Positions 53,187 through 62,295 of a stretch of DNA of 64,000 bases are shown one piece after another; within the stretch, counting starts at the first letter, position 1, and each line of letters begins with the position of its first letter. Position numbers and translations under genes: made by a program. The notes below the pieces were generated by a model. It saw only the letters and a list, made by a program, of their open reading frames with translations. It ran no database searches and was not told the origin of the DNA. Source of the stretch: Geoanaerobacter pelophilus (GTDB taxonomy: Bacteria; Desulfobacterota; Desulfuromonadia; Geobacterales; DSM-12255); contig NZ_JAHCVJ010000002.1 in assembly GCF_018476885.1 (NCBI RefSeq), positions 496,001 to 560,000 of the forward strand. Reading direction: 5' to 3'.

Positions 53187-53726
53187 TTACCTTTTCCTGT
53201 CATGAGAAACGGCAGAGAGGTGGCCCAGGATCCAGTCAACTGCATTGGCGGCTGAGAGCAGGCGAATCTGATGTCGGTCACCGAAAAGGTTGAGCAGCCG
53301 GGTGCGGCAACCGCTGCAGTCTGCAAACCCAAGATAAACGGTGCCAACCGGTTTTTCCGGCGTCCCGCCATTCGGTCCGGCTATTCCGGTTACCGCTATG
53401 GCGAGATCGCTGCCGGTACAGCGCAGAATCCCTTGGGCCATTGCCGCTGCAACTTCAGCGCTGACAGCGCCGCAGCTTTCGATAAGAGCGGGGGGGACCC
53501 CGAGAAAAGCAGACTTGGCAGCATTGGAGTATGCCACGACACCGGCGAGAAAATATTCCGAGCTGCCGGAGATATCGGTCAGCAACTCTGCCAGAAGCCC
53601 GCCGGTACACGATTCTGCTGTCGAAATGGTCAATCCCCTGTCTTTCAGCAAAACAGCCAGCTCGCGGATAAGCTCGCCGATGTTGGCAGAGGCAACGGCC
53701 AATTTATCCGAAGCCGGAAAAGTCAT
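53187..53726 (-). CDS. pncC: CinA C-terminal-type protein (nicotinamide-nucleotide amidase)
   Basis: 179 residues, only the C-terminal domain of CinA. TAESCTGGLLAELLTDISGSSEYF and AVTGIAGPNGGTPEKPVGTVY are the family signatures. Such stand-alone proteins deamidate NMN to NaMN in the pyridine nucleotide cycle. It overlaps the larC stop by 4 bases, as part of the larB-larC-pncC-kinase run. Confidence 0.92.
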   Translation of the reverse strand: MTFPASDKLAVASANIGELIRELAVLLKDRGLTISTAESCTGGLLAELLTDISGSSEYFLAGVVAYSNAAKSAFLGVPPALIESCGAVSAEVAAAMAQGILRCTGSDLAIAVTGIAGPNGGTPEKPVGTVYLGFADCSGCRTRLLNLFGDRHQIRLLSAANAVDWILGHLSAVSHDRKR

Positions 53727-54892
53727 GGACGTTCCGCTGCTTCGTTTTCAACGAGCCGGTAGACATCGAGCAGCGCCATTCCCCGCTCGATCGCAAGCCG
53801 GCGACACTCTTCAAACTCAGGATATACCCGCGATCTGCCGTCAGGCAGCCGCACCCGTTTGACCCGGACCGGTCCGAGCGAGGTACTGCATGATTCCAGG
53901 CTCCGCTCAAGAGTTATCCGTTCCACCGGGTAATAACGTACCCCTATGGCAGTGGATTCAGTGAGCACCAGCCGGGCAAGCTCGTCAAGCCTTGTCCGGT
54001 CAGCGATTACCGTCAACCTTGTCCCTGGCCGGTTTTTTTTCATCTGGAGCGGGGCGAGCGCCACATCGAGCGCCCCGGCCTCGAAGAGACGATCCATGAG
54101 AAATCCGAGGATTTCCGGATTCATATCGTCAAGATGGGTCTCCATCACCAGAATCTGCTCCTGATCCCCGGCAGTTTCTCCCAGGAAGGCCCTCAGCAGA
54201 TTAGGCCGCTGCTCGCATTTTTTGGTCCCGGCCCCGCAACCGATGGCCGCCATGGTCATTGCCGGCGCCGGGCCGCAAGCCGTTGCCAATGCCGCAACGA
54301 TTGCCGCGCCGGTCGGGGTCACCCACTCACCCGGTACGCTGTCCGGCGTAACCTGCAGCCCCTTGAACAGCTCTGCCGTTGCCGGAGCCGGTACCGGTAG
54401 CCGGCCATGGGCGGTATCGACCCAGCCTGAGCCAAACGGCAGGGGAGAGCTGATGACCGTTGCCACTCCCAGATAATCGAGGCCAATGACAGTACCGACA
54501 ATATCGACGATCGAATCAATGGCGCCGACTTCGTGAAAGTGAACCTTGTCGAGCGGCACACCGTGGACAGCGGCCTCGGCCTGGGCCAGCCGCAGGAAGA
54601 TCTTCTGGGACAGCGCCTTTACCGCATCGGTCAACCCGCTGGCAGCTATCAGTCCTTTTATATCACTATAGTGGCGGTGGTGGTGCTGGTCCGGAGCATC
54701 TACCACGAAGTGGGTCGCGGTAATACCGAGCCTTGAGGTTTTTTCTAGCGAGATCCGGAAGGAACCGGGAGGGAGACCGAGACGATCAAGCCCGTCCTGC
54801 AGGACCTCCAGCGGCAATCCCAGATCCAACAACGCGCCGATGGTCATGTCTCCGGAGATCCCGGCTGCACAATCAAGGTAGAGGGTTTTCAT
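53723..54892 (-). CDS. larC: Nickel-pincer cofactor biosynthesis protein LarC
   Basis: 389 residues. [15 protein letters not shown] at the N-terminus, [16 protein letters not shown] in the middle and [18 protein letters not shown] fit LarC (DUF111). It uses CTP to insert nickel into the pincer nucleotide of lactate racemase-type enzymes. The frame is intact, without the programmed frameshift found in some homologues. It overlaps larB by 4 bases. No larE or larA is in the window. Confidence 0.95.
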   Translation of the reverse strand: MKTLYLDCAAGISGDMTIGALLDLGLPLEVLQDGLDRLGLPPGSFRISLEKTSRLGITATHFVVDAPDQHHHRHYSDIKGLIAASGLTDAVKALSQKIFLRLAQAEAAVHGVPLDKVHFHEVGAIDSIVDIVGTVIGLDYLGVATVISSPLPFGSGWVDTAHGRLPVPAPATAELFKGLQVTPDSVPGEWVTPTGAAIVAALATACGPAPAMTMAAIGCGAGTKKCEQRPNLLRAFLGETAGDQEQILVMETHLDDMNPEILGFLMDRLFEAGALDVALAPLQMKKNRPGTRLTVIADRTRLDELARLVLTESTAIGVRYYPVERITLERSLESCSTSLGPVRVKRVRLPDGRSRVYPEFEECRRLAIERGMALLDVYRLVENEAAERP

Positions 54893-55650
54893 GACGCCCT
54901 GTTTATCAGGGATGCGGCATAACCGGCGCCGAACCCGTTGTCGATATTGACGACCGTGACCCCTGAGGCGCAGGAATTCAGCATCCCCAGGAGAGCGGCA
55001 ATACCGCCGAAAGAGGCGCCATAGCCGACAGAAGTCGGTACCGCAATGACCGGGCGATCCACCAGCCCCCCAACCACGGACGGCAACGCGCCCTCCATCC
55101 CTGCCACCACAACCAGCACCGTAGCGGTCTGCAGCAGCTCCCGGCGAGCCAGGAGACGGTGGATACCTGCCACCCCCACATCAAAGAGCTGCTCGACCTG
55201 GTTGCCCATGATCCTTGCCGTCACCACCGCTTCAGCCGCAACCGGGATATCGGAAGTACCGGCGGAGATAACCAGCACCGTGCCCCGGCCAACAATCTCG
55301 ATCGGTCGCTGCTCAACGGTAATGCACCGAGCATCCTGGTGGTGACAGGCATTGGGGAAGCGGGCGCACAAGGCCAGCGCCTGCTCTTCCGCAAGCCTGG
55401 TGACCAGCACATTGTTACCCCGATCAAGCAGGGCGACCATGATCCGCTCGATCTGACCGATGCTCTTGCCCTGACCGAAGATCACTTCCGGATAACCCTG
55501 CCGCAGTTCCCGGTGGTGATCGACATTGGCGAAACCCAGGTCTTCAAAAGGGAGATGTTTGAGCCTCTCCAGGGATCGCTCCACCGAGATTTCTCCCGTT
55601 GCCACCCCTTCGAGAAGCCGTTTTAATTCATTAGAGTCCATGCGATTCAT
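54889..55650 (-). CDS. larB: Nickel-pincer cofactor biosynthesis carboxylase LarB
   Basis: 253 residues. The C-terminal PurE-like domain has [29 protein letters not shown] and [13 protein letters not shown]. LarB carboxylates and hydrolyses nicotinic acid adenine dinucleotide, the first step to the pincer nucleotide. It overlaps larC by 4 bases and is the first gene of the run. Confidence 0.95.
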   Translation of the reverse strand: MNRMDSNELKRLLEGVATGEISVERSLERLKHLPFEDLGFANVDHHRELRQGYPEVIFGQGKSIGQIERIMVALLDRGNNVLVTRLAEEQALALCARFPNACHHQDARCITVEQRPIEIVGRGTVLVISAGTSDIPVAAEAVVTARIMGNQVEQLFDVGVAGIHRLLARRELLQTATVLVVVAGMEGALPSVVGGLVDRPVIAVPTSVGYGASFGGIAALLGMLNSCASGVTVVNIDNGFGAGYAASLINRAS

Positions 55651-55867
55651 CCTGCCGAAAAATATCGAGTAATTGTATCATGTACAGAGCAAATTAAAAG
55701 CGTAAAGGGTTGACCGGCACCTTTACCCCTGTTATTGTTTGCAGGCTTCGTAAAAAGTCCGGTTATTCATGAATTACTCAGGTTTTCACAAACTTTGCAT
55801 TTGAAGTTTTTCGCTGGCCGCAATTTTTCGTTTTTTTCAATAATGCGATACTCCGGAGGTGACAATC

Positions 55868-56893
55868 GTGCTTATCGTAATGCACCACAAGGCAGGGGAC
55901 AAGCAGATCAATGCGGTGAAAGAGGCGGTTAAGGCTTTGGGATTGACCGCGGCTCCCATTCCCGGAAGCGAGCGCACCGCCATCGGCGTGCTTGGCAACA
56001 AGGGATACGTCGATGACTCTACCATCCGCGACCTTCCCGGCGTGCAGGAGGTAATCCACGTCTCCAAGCCTTACAAACTGGTATCGCGTGACTTCCACCC
56101 CCGCAACACCATTGTCAAGGTCGGCACGGTCGAGATCGGCGAGGGGCGGCCGCCAGTAGTCGCTGCCGGCCCTTGTGCCGTTGAGAGCGAGGAGCAGATC
56201 ATGAAAACTGCCCGCGCCGTGAAAAAGGCCGGGGCCATGCTGCTGCGCGGCGGCGCCTTCAAACCGCGGACCGGTCCCCATACCTTCCAGGGGATGCGGG
56301 AAGAGGGGCTGCTGCTCCTGGAAAAAGCCGGCAAAGCAGTGGGCCTCCCTATCGTCACCGAGGTGATGAGCCCCGACACCGTGGGGCTGGTGGCTGAACA
56401 TGCCGATCTGCTTCAAGTAGGCGCCCGTAACATGCAGAACTTCGACCTCCTGCGGGAACTCGGCAAGATTCGCAAGCCGGTTCTGCTCAAGAGGGGAATG
56501 AGTGCCACCGTTGAAGAGTTCCTTGCTGCAGCCGAATACATCCTTGCCGAGGGCAATCACAACGTCATCCTTTGTGAGCGGGGAATCAGGACCTTTGAAA
56601 CCGCTACCCGCAATACGCTTGATCTGGCCATTGTGCCGCTGATAAAGGAACTCTCCCATCTCCCGATCATGGTTGACCCTTCGCACGCCACCGGCAAGCG
56701 CAGCCTGGTGCCACCGATGTCCAAGGCCGCCCTGGTAGGTGGGGCTCACGGCGTTCTGGTTGAGGTGCACCCCGAACCGGAGAAGGCACTTTCTGACGGC
56801 CCGCAATCTTTGACCTTTGCCGGCTTTGACCGGCTTATGGGGGAAATCGACCGGCTGACCGTCTTTCTTGGCTGGGACGAAAAAGCTCCTTGA
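55868..56893 (+). CDS. aroF: 3-deoxy-7-phosphoheptulonate synthase (type I beta)
   Basis: 341 residues from GTG 55868, set by GGAGGTGA at 55855-55862; a GTG three codons earlier overlaps that site. An N-terminal ferredoxin-like regulatory domain (about 1-70) precedes the barrel with [43 protein letters not shown] and [12 protein letters not shown]. It condenses PEP and erythrose 4-phosphate at the start of the shikimate pathway; the N-terminal domain is the usual site of feedback control. It stands alone and is followed by the 6S RNA candidate. Confidence 0.95.
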   Translation: MLIVMHHKAGDKQINAVKEAVKALGLTAAPIPGSERTAIGVLGNKGYVDDSTIRDLPGVQEVIHVSKPYKLVSRDFHPRNTIVKVGTVEIGEGRPPVVAAGPCAVESEEQIMKTARAVKKAGAMLLRGGAFKPRTGPHTFQGMREEGLLLLEKAGKAVGLPIVTEVMSPDTVGLVAEHADLLQVGARNMQNFDLLRELGKIRKPVLLKRGMSATVEEFLAAAEYILAEGNHNVILCERGIRTFETATRNTLDLAIVPLIKELSHLPIMVDPSHATGKRSLVPPMSKAALVGGAHGVLVEVHPEPEKALSDGPQSLTFAGFDRLMGEIDRLTVFLGWDEKAP

Positions 56894-56919
56894 TTTTTTT
56901 CTGTTGAGCCGAGTAGAAT
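56890..56919 (+). promoter_or_regulatory. Promoter of the 6S RNA candidate
   Basis: TTGATT (56890-56895), 18 bases, TAGAAT (56914-56919). The predicted start is at about 56926, just before the closing stem of the RNA. It overlaps the end of aroF. Confidence 0.5.
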
Positions 56920-56927
56920 GACACAAG

Positions 56928-57116
56928 ATTAACGTTCTCTCTGTCATGCTCGTTAGGCTTACAAAGCCCAGGCGGAATGCTTATTTCACGGGAGCCTTTT
57001 GCGGTCGCGGTGTGCTGCCCCTTGCGGGAATTGCCTAAAGCGGCACAAAGGAGCCCACTTTTAAGGGAACTCGCTGAGAGGCCCCTAAGCCGACGGCATG
57101 GCGGAGAGATTGATCA
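56928..57116 (+). ncRNA. ssrS: 6S RNA candidate
   Basis: An RNA of about 185-190 bases. The two ends pair: TCTCTCTGTCATGCT (56936-56950) with GGCATGGCGGAGAGA (about 57095-57109), 15 pairs including three wobbles, then further G-C pairs. The 3' strand CGACGGCATGGCGGAGAG resembles the end of E. coli 6S RNA. Inside are a large open region and an apical hairpin (TGTGCTGC with GCGGCACA, 57010-57049), which is the 6S shape. A promoter precedes it and an intrinsic terminator follows. 6S RNA mimics an open promoter and binds the housekeeping RNA polymerase in stationary phase. The ends are approximate. Confidence 0.65.
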
Positions 57117-57149
57117 AGGGGGAGGCGCGATAACCGCCTCCCCCTTTCG
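57116..57149 (+). terminator. Intrinsic terminator after the 6S RNA candidate
   Basis: AAGGGGGAGGCG (57116-57127) pairs perfectly with CGCCTCCCCCTT (57135-57146), loop of 7, followed by a short T stretch. Confidence 0.85.
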
Positions 57150-57155
57150 TATAAT
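57150..57155 (+). promoter_or_regulatory. -10 element of the FGE-like gene
   Basis: A perfect TATAAT (57150-57155) lies directly after the terminator, about 42 bases before the start at 57197. No clear -35 hexamer; the terminator stem occupies that place. Confidence 0.35.
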
Positions 57156-57196
57156 GACGGTTTGCCATTCTAATCAAAGATCGAGGTTGTTGGCTC

Positions 57197-58030
57197 ATGT
57201 ACTGGTTACGCCGAATTTTGCTGGCAATTTATCTGGTAGTTGCTATTCCCCTTGCCGCCGGGGCCGCAGAAAAGCCGGGCGCGCTTGTGCGGGACCGGCT
57301 GAGCAACGGCAGCGATGGCCCGGAAATGGTAGTCATCCCTGCGGGCAGCTTCCGGATGGGTGCAGTTCAGGGTGGCGGCGACAGCGACGAAAAGCCGGTA
57401 CATCGCGTCACCATTGCCAAGCCCTTTGCCATGGGTCGATACGAAGTAACCTTTGCCGAGTATGACACCTTCTGCACGGCAACCGGCCGCGAGAAACCAA
57501 AGGACGGCCGGCGCTGGTTCCCATTCTCCAACTGGGGGAGAGAGCGACGGCCGGTGATCAACGTCTCCTGGAACGATGCCGTGGCTTACACAAAATGGCT
57601 CTCTGAGCAGACCGGGAAACATTACCGGCTCCCCAGCGAAGCGGAATGGGAGTACGCGGCCAAAGCCGGCAGCGAAGACCGCTACTGGTGGGGATTTAAT
57701 ATCGGAGAGAACCGGGCCAACTGCAAAGGGGCGGGCAGCAAGTTTGACGGCAAGAAAACCGCGCCGGTCGGATCGTTTCAGGCAAACCCGTTCGGCCTGT
57801 TTGATACCGCCGGCAATGTCTGGGAGTGGTGCCAGGACCGGTGGCATGAGAGTTACGAAGGTGCGCCTGCCGATGGCACTGCCTGGGAAACCGGAGAAGA
57901 TCAGCGGCGCGTCGAACGCGGCGGATCATTCGGCAGCAAGCCGCGCTATGTCAGGTCATCGGCCCGCGGCCGTGGCAAGCCAACCGACAGATATGTCTAT
58001 CTCGGCTTCCGGGTAGCAAGAGATTTATAG
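57197..58030 (+). CDS. Exported formylglycine-generating-enzyme-like (SUMF1) protein
   Basis: 277 residues. A signal peptide (RRILLAIYLVVAIPLAAGA) is followed by the FGE-sulfatase domain: VVIPAGSFRMGA, KPFAMGRYEVTFAEYD, INVSWNDAVAYTKWLS, YRLPSEAEWEYAAKAG, GNVWEWCQDRW and the final YLGFRVARDL. True FGE needs a C-terminal Cys pair for its copper site, which I do not see, so a non-catalytic or other SUMF1-family role is more likely. No sulfatase gene is near. The gene stands alone. Confidence 0.88.
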   Translation: MYWLRRILLAIYLVVAIPLAAGAAEKPGALVRDRLSNGSDGPEMVVIPAGSFRMGAVQGGGDSDEKPVHRVTIAKPFAMGRYEVTFAEYDTFCTATGREKPKDGRRWFPFSNWGRERRPVINVSWNDAVAYTKWLSEQTGKHYRLPSEAEWEYAAKAGSEDRYWWGFNIGENRANCKGAGSKFDGKKTAPVGSFQANPFGLFDTAGNVWEWCQDRWHESYEGAPADGTAWETGEDQRRVERGGSFGSKPRYVRSSARGRGKPTDRYVYLGFRVARDL

Positions 58031-58059
58031 CCAACGCAGACGAAGATGAAGCAGCGGGA

Positions 58060-58410
58060 TCAGTCGAAAAACTCGCTCTCCATCAGCTCCATGACCCCTT
58101 CAGGCGTAAACGGGAAGGTAGTCACATGCTCTTTGCCGCTTTGATCTTTCCACACCCAGCGGATAATTTCCCCTGCTGCTGCCGGTTCCCGGGTGAGCGG
58201 GTCAGGGTCCAGTTCTGTCAGTACCTGCCAAATTCCTTCCATGTCGAATAGCTCGAACCCTGCTGCGCCATCGATCGTCTCGATTTTGCGCAGAAAGCTA
58301 TCAAGGATTTCATAATCGACAAGCGCCTCGTCTTCCCCCCACCATTTAATGAAACAATGTCCGGGCTGCCGGCATGCTTCGATGCGTTCCCTAAACTCGG
58401 CATGGTTCAT
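58060..58410 (-). CDS. Small cytoplasmic protein of unknown function
   Basis: 116 residues, acidic, no signal or membrane segment. It has a Trp-rich start (HCFIKWWGEDEALVDYE) and a C-terminal TTFPFTPEGVMELMESEFFD. No known domain recognised. It is convergent with the FGE-like gene; the coding frame is clear and a GGGAGG-type site (from the CCCTCCC at about 58414) lies before the start. Confidence 0.65.
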   Translation of the reverse strand: MNHAEFRERIEACRQPGHCFIKWWGEDEALVDYEILDSFLRKIETIDGAAGFELFDMEGIWQVLTELDPDPLTREPAAAGEIIRWVWKDQSGKEHVTTFPFTPEGVMELMESEFFD

Positions 58411-58515
58411 AATCCCCTCCCAAAAAAACTTTTTCTGAGAGTATATCCGGCTGCGGCCTTAGTGCAAATCGAGAGCAGTTGGCAATATCAAAAGAGGGAT
58501 GGGCGACTTATTCTT

Positions 58516-59772
58516 TTAACTGCAGGGCAGTGATTGGTCCCCGCTGCGCTCCGCGTCTCCGGCAATCCAGCGGCAGCATAGGAAGCAGAAAAAGGCGGCA
58601 ACGGCAATGGCGACCGGGGTGATCAGCATGGCGCTCCGCAGACCGAAAGCATCGGAAAACATGCCGATGATGGCTGGCGAAACCGCGTCACCTAAGGCGT
58701 GAATGGCAAAAATATTGATGGCAAAAGCCATGGCGCGGGAACTGGCCGGCGAAACGTTGACGATAACGGTATTCAGCGGGCCGGTATTGAGAAACAGCAG
58801 GGTTTCGGCAACAAAGATCGCCGCCAGACAGGTAGTCAGATCGCCGGAGGAGATGGCCAGCGCCAGCACCGGCGCTCCGAGGACAAACCCCCAGCCGGAG
58901 ACCATCAGATAGCCTGATGGCGAACGTGCCTGCATCCTGTCCCCCAGCCAGCCGCCGCTGAGGGTGCCGAGAATACCGGACACCACGGTCATGGCACCGA
59001 AAATAGTATTCCCTTTTGCCACATCCAAGCCATGCATCCGGTTGAGGAATGAGGGGGTCCATTGGGCAAGTCCGCCCAGAGCAAAGGTCATGGCGGCCAT
59101 GGCCAGCGTTGCAGTAATGAACGAGCGGTTTTGCAGGAACAGCCGGTATGAGCCTCGTGGTGCGGCAATACTGGCGCTATTTCTGATGCGGGCCGGATCT
59201 TTGAGCCGCCAGAGAGGTATGGTCAGAAGCAACCCGGGGATACCTGCCAGAAGAAAGGCGCTCTGCCAGCCGTAGCGCTGCCCGACAATACCGCCGACCA
59301 GGTACCCCAGTGCGCTACCCACCGGGATCGCCAGGTAGAAGTATGCCAATGCGCGGCCTCGGCGCTCCTGGGGGAAATAGTCGGAAATAAGCCCGGGCGA
59401 TACCGTACCAAAGCTTGCCTCACCGATTCCCACCACGCTCCTCGCCGCCAGCAGTGCCGCATAGCTCCGGGCAAGGCCTCCGCCGGCGGTTGCCAGGCTC
59501 CAGACAACAAGCCCTCCGGCCGCCAGATGCACCCGGTTCTTCCGGTCACCGATCCAGCCGAACAAAGGGGCGGCAACCATGTATGACAGCATGAAGGCGC
59601 TCCCCAGCAAGCCGAGAGAGGTATCGGAAAGCCGCAGATCACCTTTCACCAGGGGGAAGACGGCGTAAAGAACCTGCCGATCAATGTAGTTCAGCAGGTT
59701 CACGGCCAAGAGCATTGCCAACACAACCCGGCGGCCGGAGATAGGTTCCTTCAGAGTCATAAGCGTCGTCAT
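58516..59772 (-). CDS. MFS transporter (spinster-like)
   Basis: 418 residues with 12 predicted helices. Motif A between helices 2 and 3 is FGWIGDRKNRV; the N-terminal NLLNYIDRQVLYAVFPLV is typical of Spns/glucarate-type MFS members. The substrate cannot be told. The gene stands alone on the minus strand. Confidence 0.9.
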   Translation of the reverse strand: MTTLMTLKEPISGRRVVLAMLLAVNLLNYIDRQVLYAVFPLVKGDLRLSDTSLGLLGSAFMLSYMVAAPLFGWIGDRKNRVHLAAGGLVVWSLATAGGGLARSYAALLAARSVVGIGEASFGTVSPGLISDYFPQERRGRALAYFYLAIPVGSALGYLVGGIVGQRYGWQSAFLLAGIPGLLLTIPLWRLKDPARIRNSASIAAPRGSYRLFLQNRSFITATLAMAAMTFALGGLAQWTPSFLNRMHGLDVAKGNTIFGAMTVVSGILGTLSGGWLGDRMQARSPSGYLMVSGWGFVLGAPVLALAISSGDLTTCLAAIFVAETLLFLNTGPLNTVIVNVSPASSRAMAFAINIFAIHALGDAVSPAIIGMFSDAFGLRSAMLITPVAIAVAAFFCFLCCRWIAGDAERSGDQSLPCS

Positions 59773-59920
59773 TTCATTGGGGGACAGTGGCAGCGCTCAT
59801 CAGCACTTGGTTGGCAAAGTAGCACATTACCGTGATCTGACACAATGGAATCAACAGCACCGGCCCCTGCAAAAAGCTTGCAGGGGCCTGCATTGAACAG
59901 CTTCCAGGCTGGAGGCCGGG

Positions 59921-60703
59921 TCACATCAACTTGAAGAGGACCGGAATGACAATTTCCGCCGGCAACGGAGGTTTGGGAAACGGCGCCACCTTACGGATGG
60001 TCTCTATCGCGCATCGGTCCAGCATCTGGTGCCCTGAGCTTTCCACCACTTTTACCTCGCGGGCACTGCCGTCCTCGCACACCAGAAAAGATACGGTCAC
60101 CTTGCCGCTCCACCCCATCTTCCGCGCCTGGTGTGGATAGACCAGGCCTTTCATGACAAGGTCGCGAATATAGCTGAAATGTTCTCTGAGGTATCGCTGC
60201 TTGGCCTTTTCCGGGGCAGCATCCCCATGACCGGTTGCGGCAACCTGTGCCACTGGCTCCTTGTGCGTAACGCCGGCTGCAGCATTGCCCGGGCGGGCAG
60301 CCTGAGCATTTGTATTCGCATCGCCCTGGGCTTTGAGCGGCAGGCTGTCCCGCACTCCGGAAACCGGGGCAACACTGGCCGGAGCCGGCATCGGGGCTGG
60401 GGGCGGCACATCCGCGGCAACCTGCCTCGTCTCAACAGGCGTAACCGGGCGAGGTCGCGGAGTAGCTGCTGCCGATCCAGGACTCCGAGACTGGCGCAAG
60501 GGTGAAGCAACCTCCTTGGCAACCACCCCTGGGTCAAAGGTCAGGTCGATAATGACCGGCGCCCTAGGCGGCGCTAGTTGTGATGAGAACGCTGCCATCA
60601 GAGCATATGCGACCAGATGCAGCCCCAGGGAAATTCCGAACCACTTACCTGGGTAGGGAGTGATTGATCGCCGTATTTCTTTCATGGTGTACATTCCGTC
60701 CAT
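59921..60703 (-). CDS. TonB-like energy transducer
   Basis: 260 residues. An N-terminal membrane helix (about 21-40, WFGISLGLHLVAYALMAAF) has the usual His; a Pro-rich linker (about 60-135) crosses the periplasm. The C-terminal TonB domain (about 170-260) has YPHQARKMGWSGKVTVSF, VVESSGHQMLD and the final VIPVLFKLM. It passes proton-motive energy to TonB-dependent receptors. GAGG precedes the ATG. It is the downstream end of the receptor / periplasmic protein / polyferredoxin / Cys-rich peptide cluster, so the receptor at 62296 is its likely partner. Confidence 0.9.
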   Translation of the reverse strand: MDGMYTMKEIRRSITPYPGKWFGISLGLHLVAYALMAAFSSQLAPPRAPVIIDLTFDPGVVAKEVASPLRQSRSPGSAAATPRPRPVTPVETRQVAADVPPPAPMPAPASVAPVSGVRDSLPLKAQGDANTNAQAARPGNAAAGVTHKEPVAQVAATGHGDAAPEKAKQRYLREHFSYIRDLVMKGLVYPHQARKMGWSGKVTVSFLVCEDGSAREVKVVESSGHQMLDRCAIETIRKVAPFPKPPLPAEIVIPVLFKLM

Positions 60704-60884
60704 GTCGTGCCTCTTTCGCTCGTTTCACAAATGTTGCAGCAACCAGCACCAGCCCCATGCCGGCACAACCGAAGCAGGTCAAACAACCCGAGGCGCCGCA
60801 TGCCCCTGAAGAGGCCGCAATGCCGGTGACCCCTCCAACGACCTCGACCATACCAAAAGTCACTTTTTCAGACAGACTTCGCAT
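60645..60884 (-). CDS. Small Cys-rich membrane peptide, overlapping both neighbours
   Basis: 79 residues from ATG at 60882-60884, with GGAAGGAG 9 bases upstream. The middle contains a Gly/Cys-rich hydrophobic stretch (residues about 12-50) with four Cys in 12 residues, CGASGCLTCFGC. It overlaps the end of the polyferredoxin gene by 17 bases and the start of the TonB gene by 59. A longer frame start is unlikely, as it would lie inside the polyferredoxin gene. The strong ribosome-binding site argues for a real gene. It may bind a metal or an Fe-S cluster in the membrane (inference). Confidence 0.5.
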   Translation of the reverse strand: MRSLSEKVTFGMVEVVGGVTGIAASSGACGASGCLTCFGCAGMGLVLVAATFVKRAKEARHGRNVHHERNTAINHSLPR

Positions 60885-61701
60885 AACAGATGGCTCCTTC
60901 CGGACAGACCTTTTCGCATTGCCGACACGGCATGCAGGAGAGCTGATCGATGGCCGCTGTCCCCTTAACCGCAATGGCCCAGGTGGGACAGACGGCATGA
61001 CACTCTCCGCAGCCGTTACAGCGGTGTGTATCAACCTGTACCCGTTTGCCGAAACGTTTGCCGAAGCGGCTGGCAAGTGCATCCAACGCGCCGATCGGGC
61101 AAAGAAAATTACAATAGGCGCGGCCACCGTGAGCCAAGAACCCGAGCAGGATGATCAGGGCCAGGTTGATGATTCCGGCAGTGCGCAGGAAATAGGCCAT
61201 GTCGGCCTGGATAAATGGGGCGCCGAAAAGTCGGGGGATGGTGGCGAAGTTACAGTAATTGCAGCACAGGCTGCCGATACCGATCAGTGGCGCGGCGAGA
61301 TAGACGGCAAAATAGCCGTAGCGGACCGGCGCCGCCGGGATAGCAGAGAAATCCAGCTTCAGAAATCGGGGGATGAGTCTGCTGCCAAGCTCGGTAGCCC
61401 CGCCAACCGGGCAAAGGTGACTGCACCAGTAGCGGCCGAAAAAGATCGTTGTCACCAGCATCCCGACAACCAGGGCCACCCCCATGTAGCTTCGGGCAAC
61501 GCCACCGATAATCTCTCCTATTCCTGCACCTTTCCTGATGGCGAAAAACATGCGCGGGCACCATGAACCACAGAGATCGACATCAGCCGAAGTCACCTGA
61601 ACAATCAGGGCCAGCGGTGGCAGGAAAAGCATTAGTGAGCAGAGCAAAATGCCGGTACGGTGCCGGGCCATAAAGGACCGGGCAGAATCACTATTCGCCA
61701 T
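60868..61701 (-). CDS. Membrane 4Fe-4S polyferredoxin (NapH/CcoG-like)
   Basis: 277 residues from ATG at 61699-61701, with GGAGGGGG upstream; a longer frame overlaps the upstream gene. About five membrane helices carry two CxxxCP motifs (WCSHLCPVGG, YCNFLCPIGA). A C-terminal ferredoxin domain has two 4Fe-4S sites (CNGCGECHAVCP and CMPCRQCEKVCP). It should pass electrons across or to the membrane surface, e.g. to reduce an imported metal complex (inference). The first helix (about 13-35) is followed by a Cys pair (DLCGSWCP). It lies inside the TonB/receptor cluster. Confidence 0.85.
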   Translation of the reverse strand: MANSDSARSFMARHRTGILLCSLMLFLPPLALIVQVTSADVDLCGSWCPRMFFAIRKGAGIGEIIGGVARSYMGVALVVGMLVTTIFFGRYWCSHLCPVGGATELGSRLIPRFLKLDFSAIPAAPVRYGYFAVYLAAPLIGIGSLCCNYCNFATIPRLFGAPFIQADMAYFLRTAGIINLALIILLGFLAHGGRAYCNFLCPIGALDALASRFGKRFGKRVQVDTHRCNGCGECHAVCPTWAIAVKGTAAIDQLSCMPCRQCEKVCPEGAICYAKSV

Positions 61702-62287
61702 GACGCCCCCCTCCTGTGCCGGTAAAGCGGATCGGTACCGCCAGCAGTCGTTCGTTGCTCCGGTTATCATAGAAAGCGAGCATCGGACCTTTCTTTTCGG
61801 GGCGTTGCCCCGGCTGCTTACCAGGGGCAACATTCGAAGTATCAGGGTCCAATGGGCAGCACACAGCTTCCGCATCCTGTTTTTGCGCCTGATTGATTAC
61901 AACCGGCAGTTGCGCTCTTTTTTTCATCACCACCCAGAGCGCCACCCGGTCGTTGGGGCGGAGGTCATGGTAGACATTGTCACGAAACATTGGACGATGA
62001 TGGAACGGCAATCTGATTGCCGGCTCAGAATTATGAAGGGCATAGCTGTAGCCCGGAGCCCCTTCAAGAACGACCCGGGCATCTCCCCGGAATGGCGGTA
62101 TCACTTTGGCCGTAACAATAAGCGAACCAGACTGTTTCTGTCCGTCCAGTTCTGGCGGATGACGCGTCACGCCTCCCCCCTTCTTGAGAGTTCCCATGGC
62201 ATGTGCCGAGTCATGAAAGCGGTAGCTGGCTGCCAGGGTGCTGACGGCAACGGCAATGATGAATATGATGATGGATTTCGGTTGCAT
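61691..62287 (-). CDS. Exported protein of unknown function in the TonB-receptor cluster
   Basis: 198 residues. A signal peptide (IIIFIIAVAVSTLAASYRF) leads to a soluble periplasmic domain (about 45-198) with beta-strand segments (GSLIVTAKVIPPF, NDRVALWVVMKKR) and a CC pair (EAVCCPLD). No family recognised. It lies 8 bases after the receptor gene and overlaps the polyferredoxin start by 11 bases, so it belongs to the same transcript and could bind the imported ligand. Confidence 0.75.
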   Translation of the reverse strand: MQPKSIIIFIIAVAVSTLAASYRFHDSAHAMGTLKKGGGVTRHPPELDGQKQSGSLIVTAKVIPPFRGDARVVLEGAPGYSYALHNSEPAIRLPFHHRPMFRDNVYHDLRPNDRVALWVVMKKRAQLPVVINQAQKQDAEAVCCPLDPDTSNVAPGKQPGQRPEKKGPMLAFYDNRSNERLLAVPIRFTGTGGGRHGE

Positions 62288-62295
62288 GCCTCACC

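Noticed and set aside
55778-56947. 389-codon minus-strand frame
   Set aside because: Antisense to DAHP synthase and overlaps the start of the 6S RNA candidate; no recognisable domain.
57197-58030. Active formylglycine-generating enzyme or EgtB
   Set aside because: The C-terminal Cys pair needed by FGE and the EgtB DinB domain are not present, so only the SUMF1 fold is claimed.
60664-61566. 300-codon plus-strand frame
   Set aside because: Antisense to the polyferredoxin, whose Cys motifs are unmistakable.
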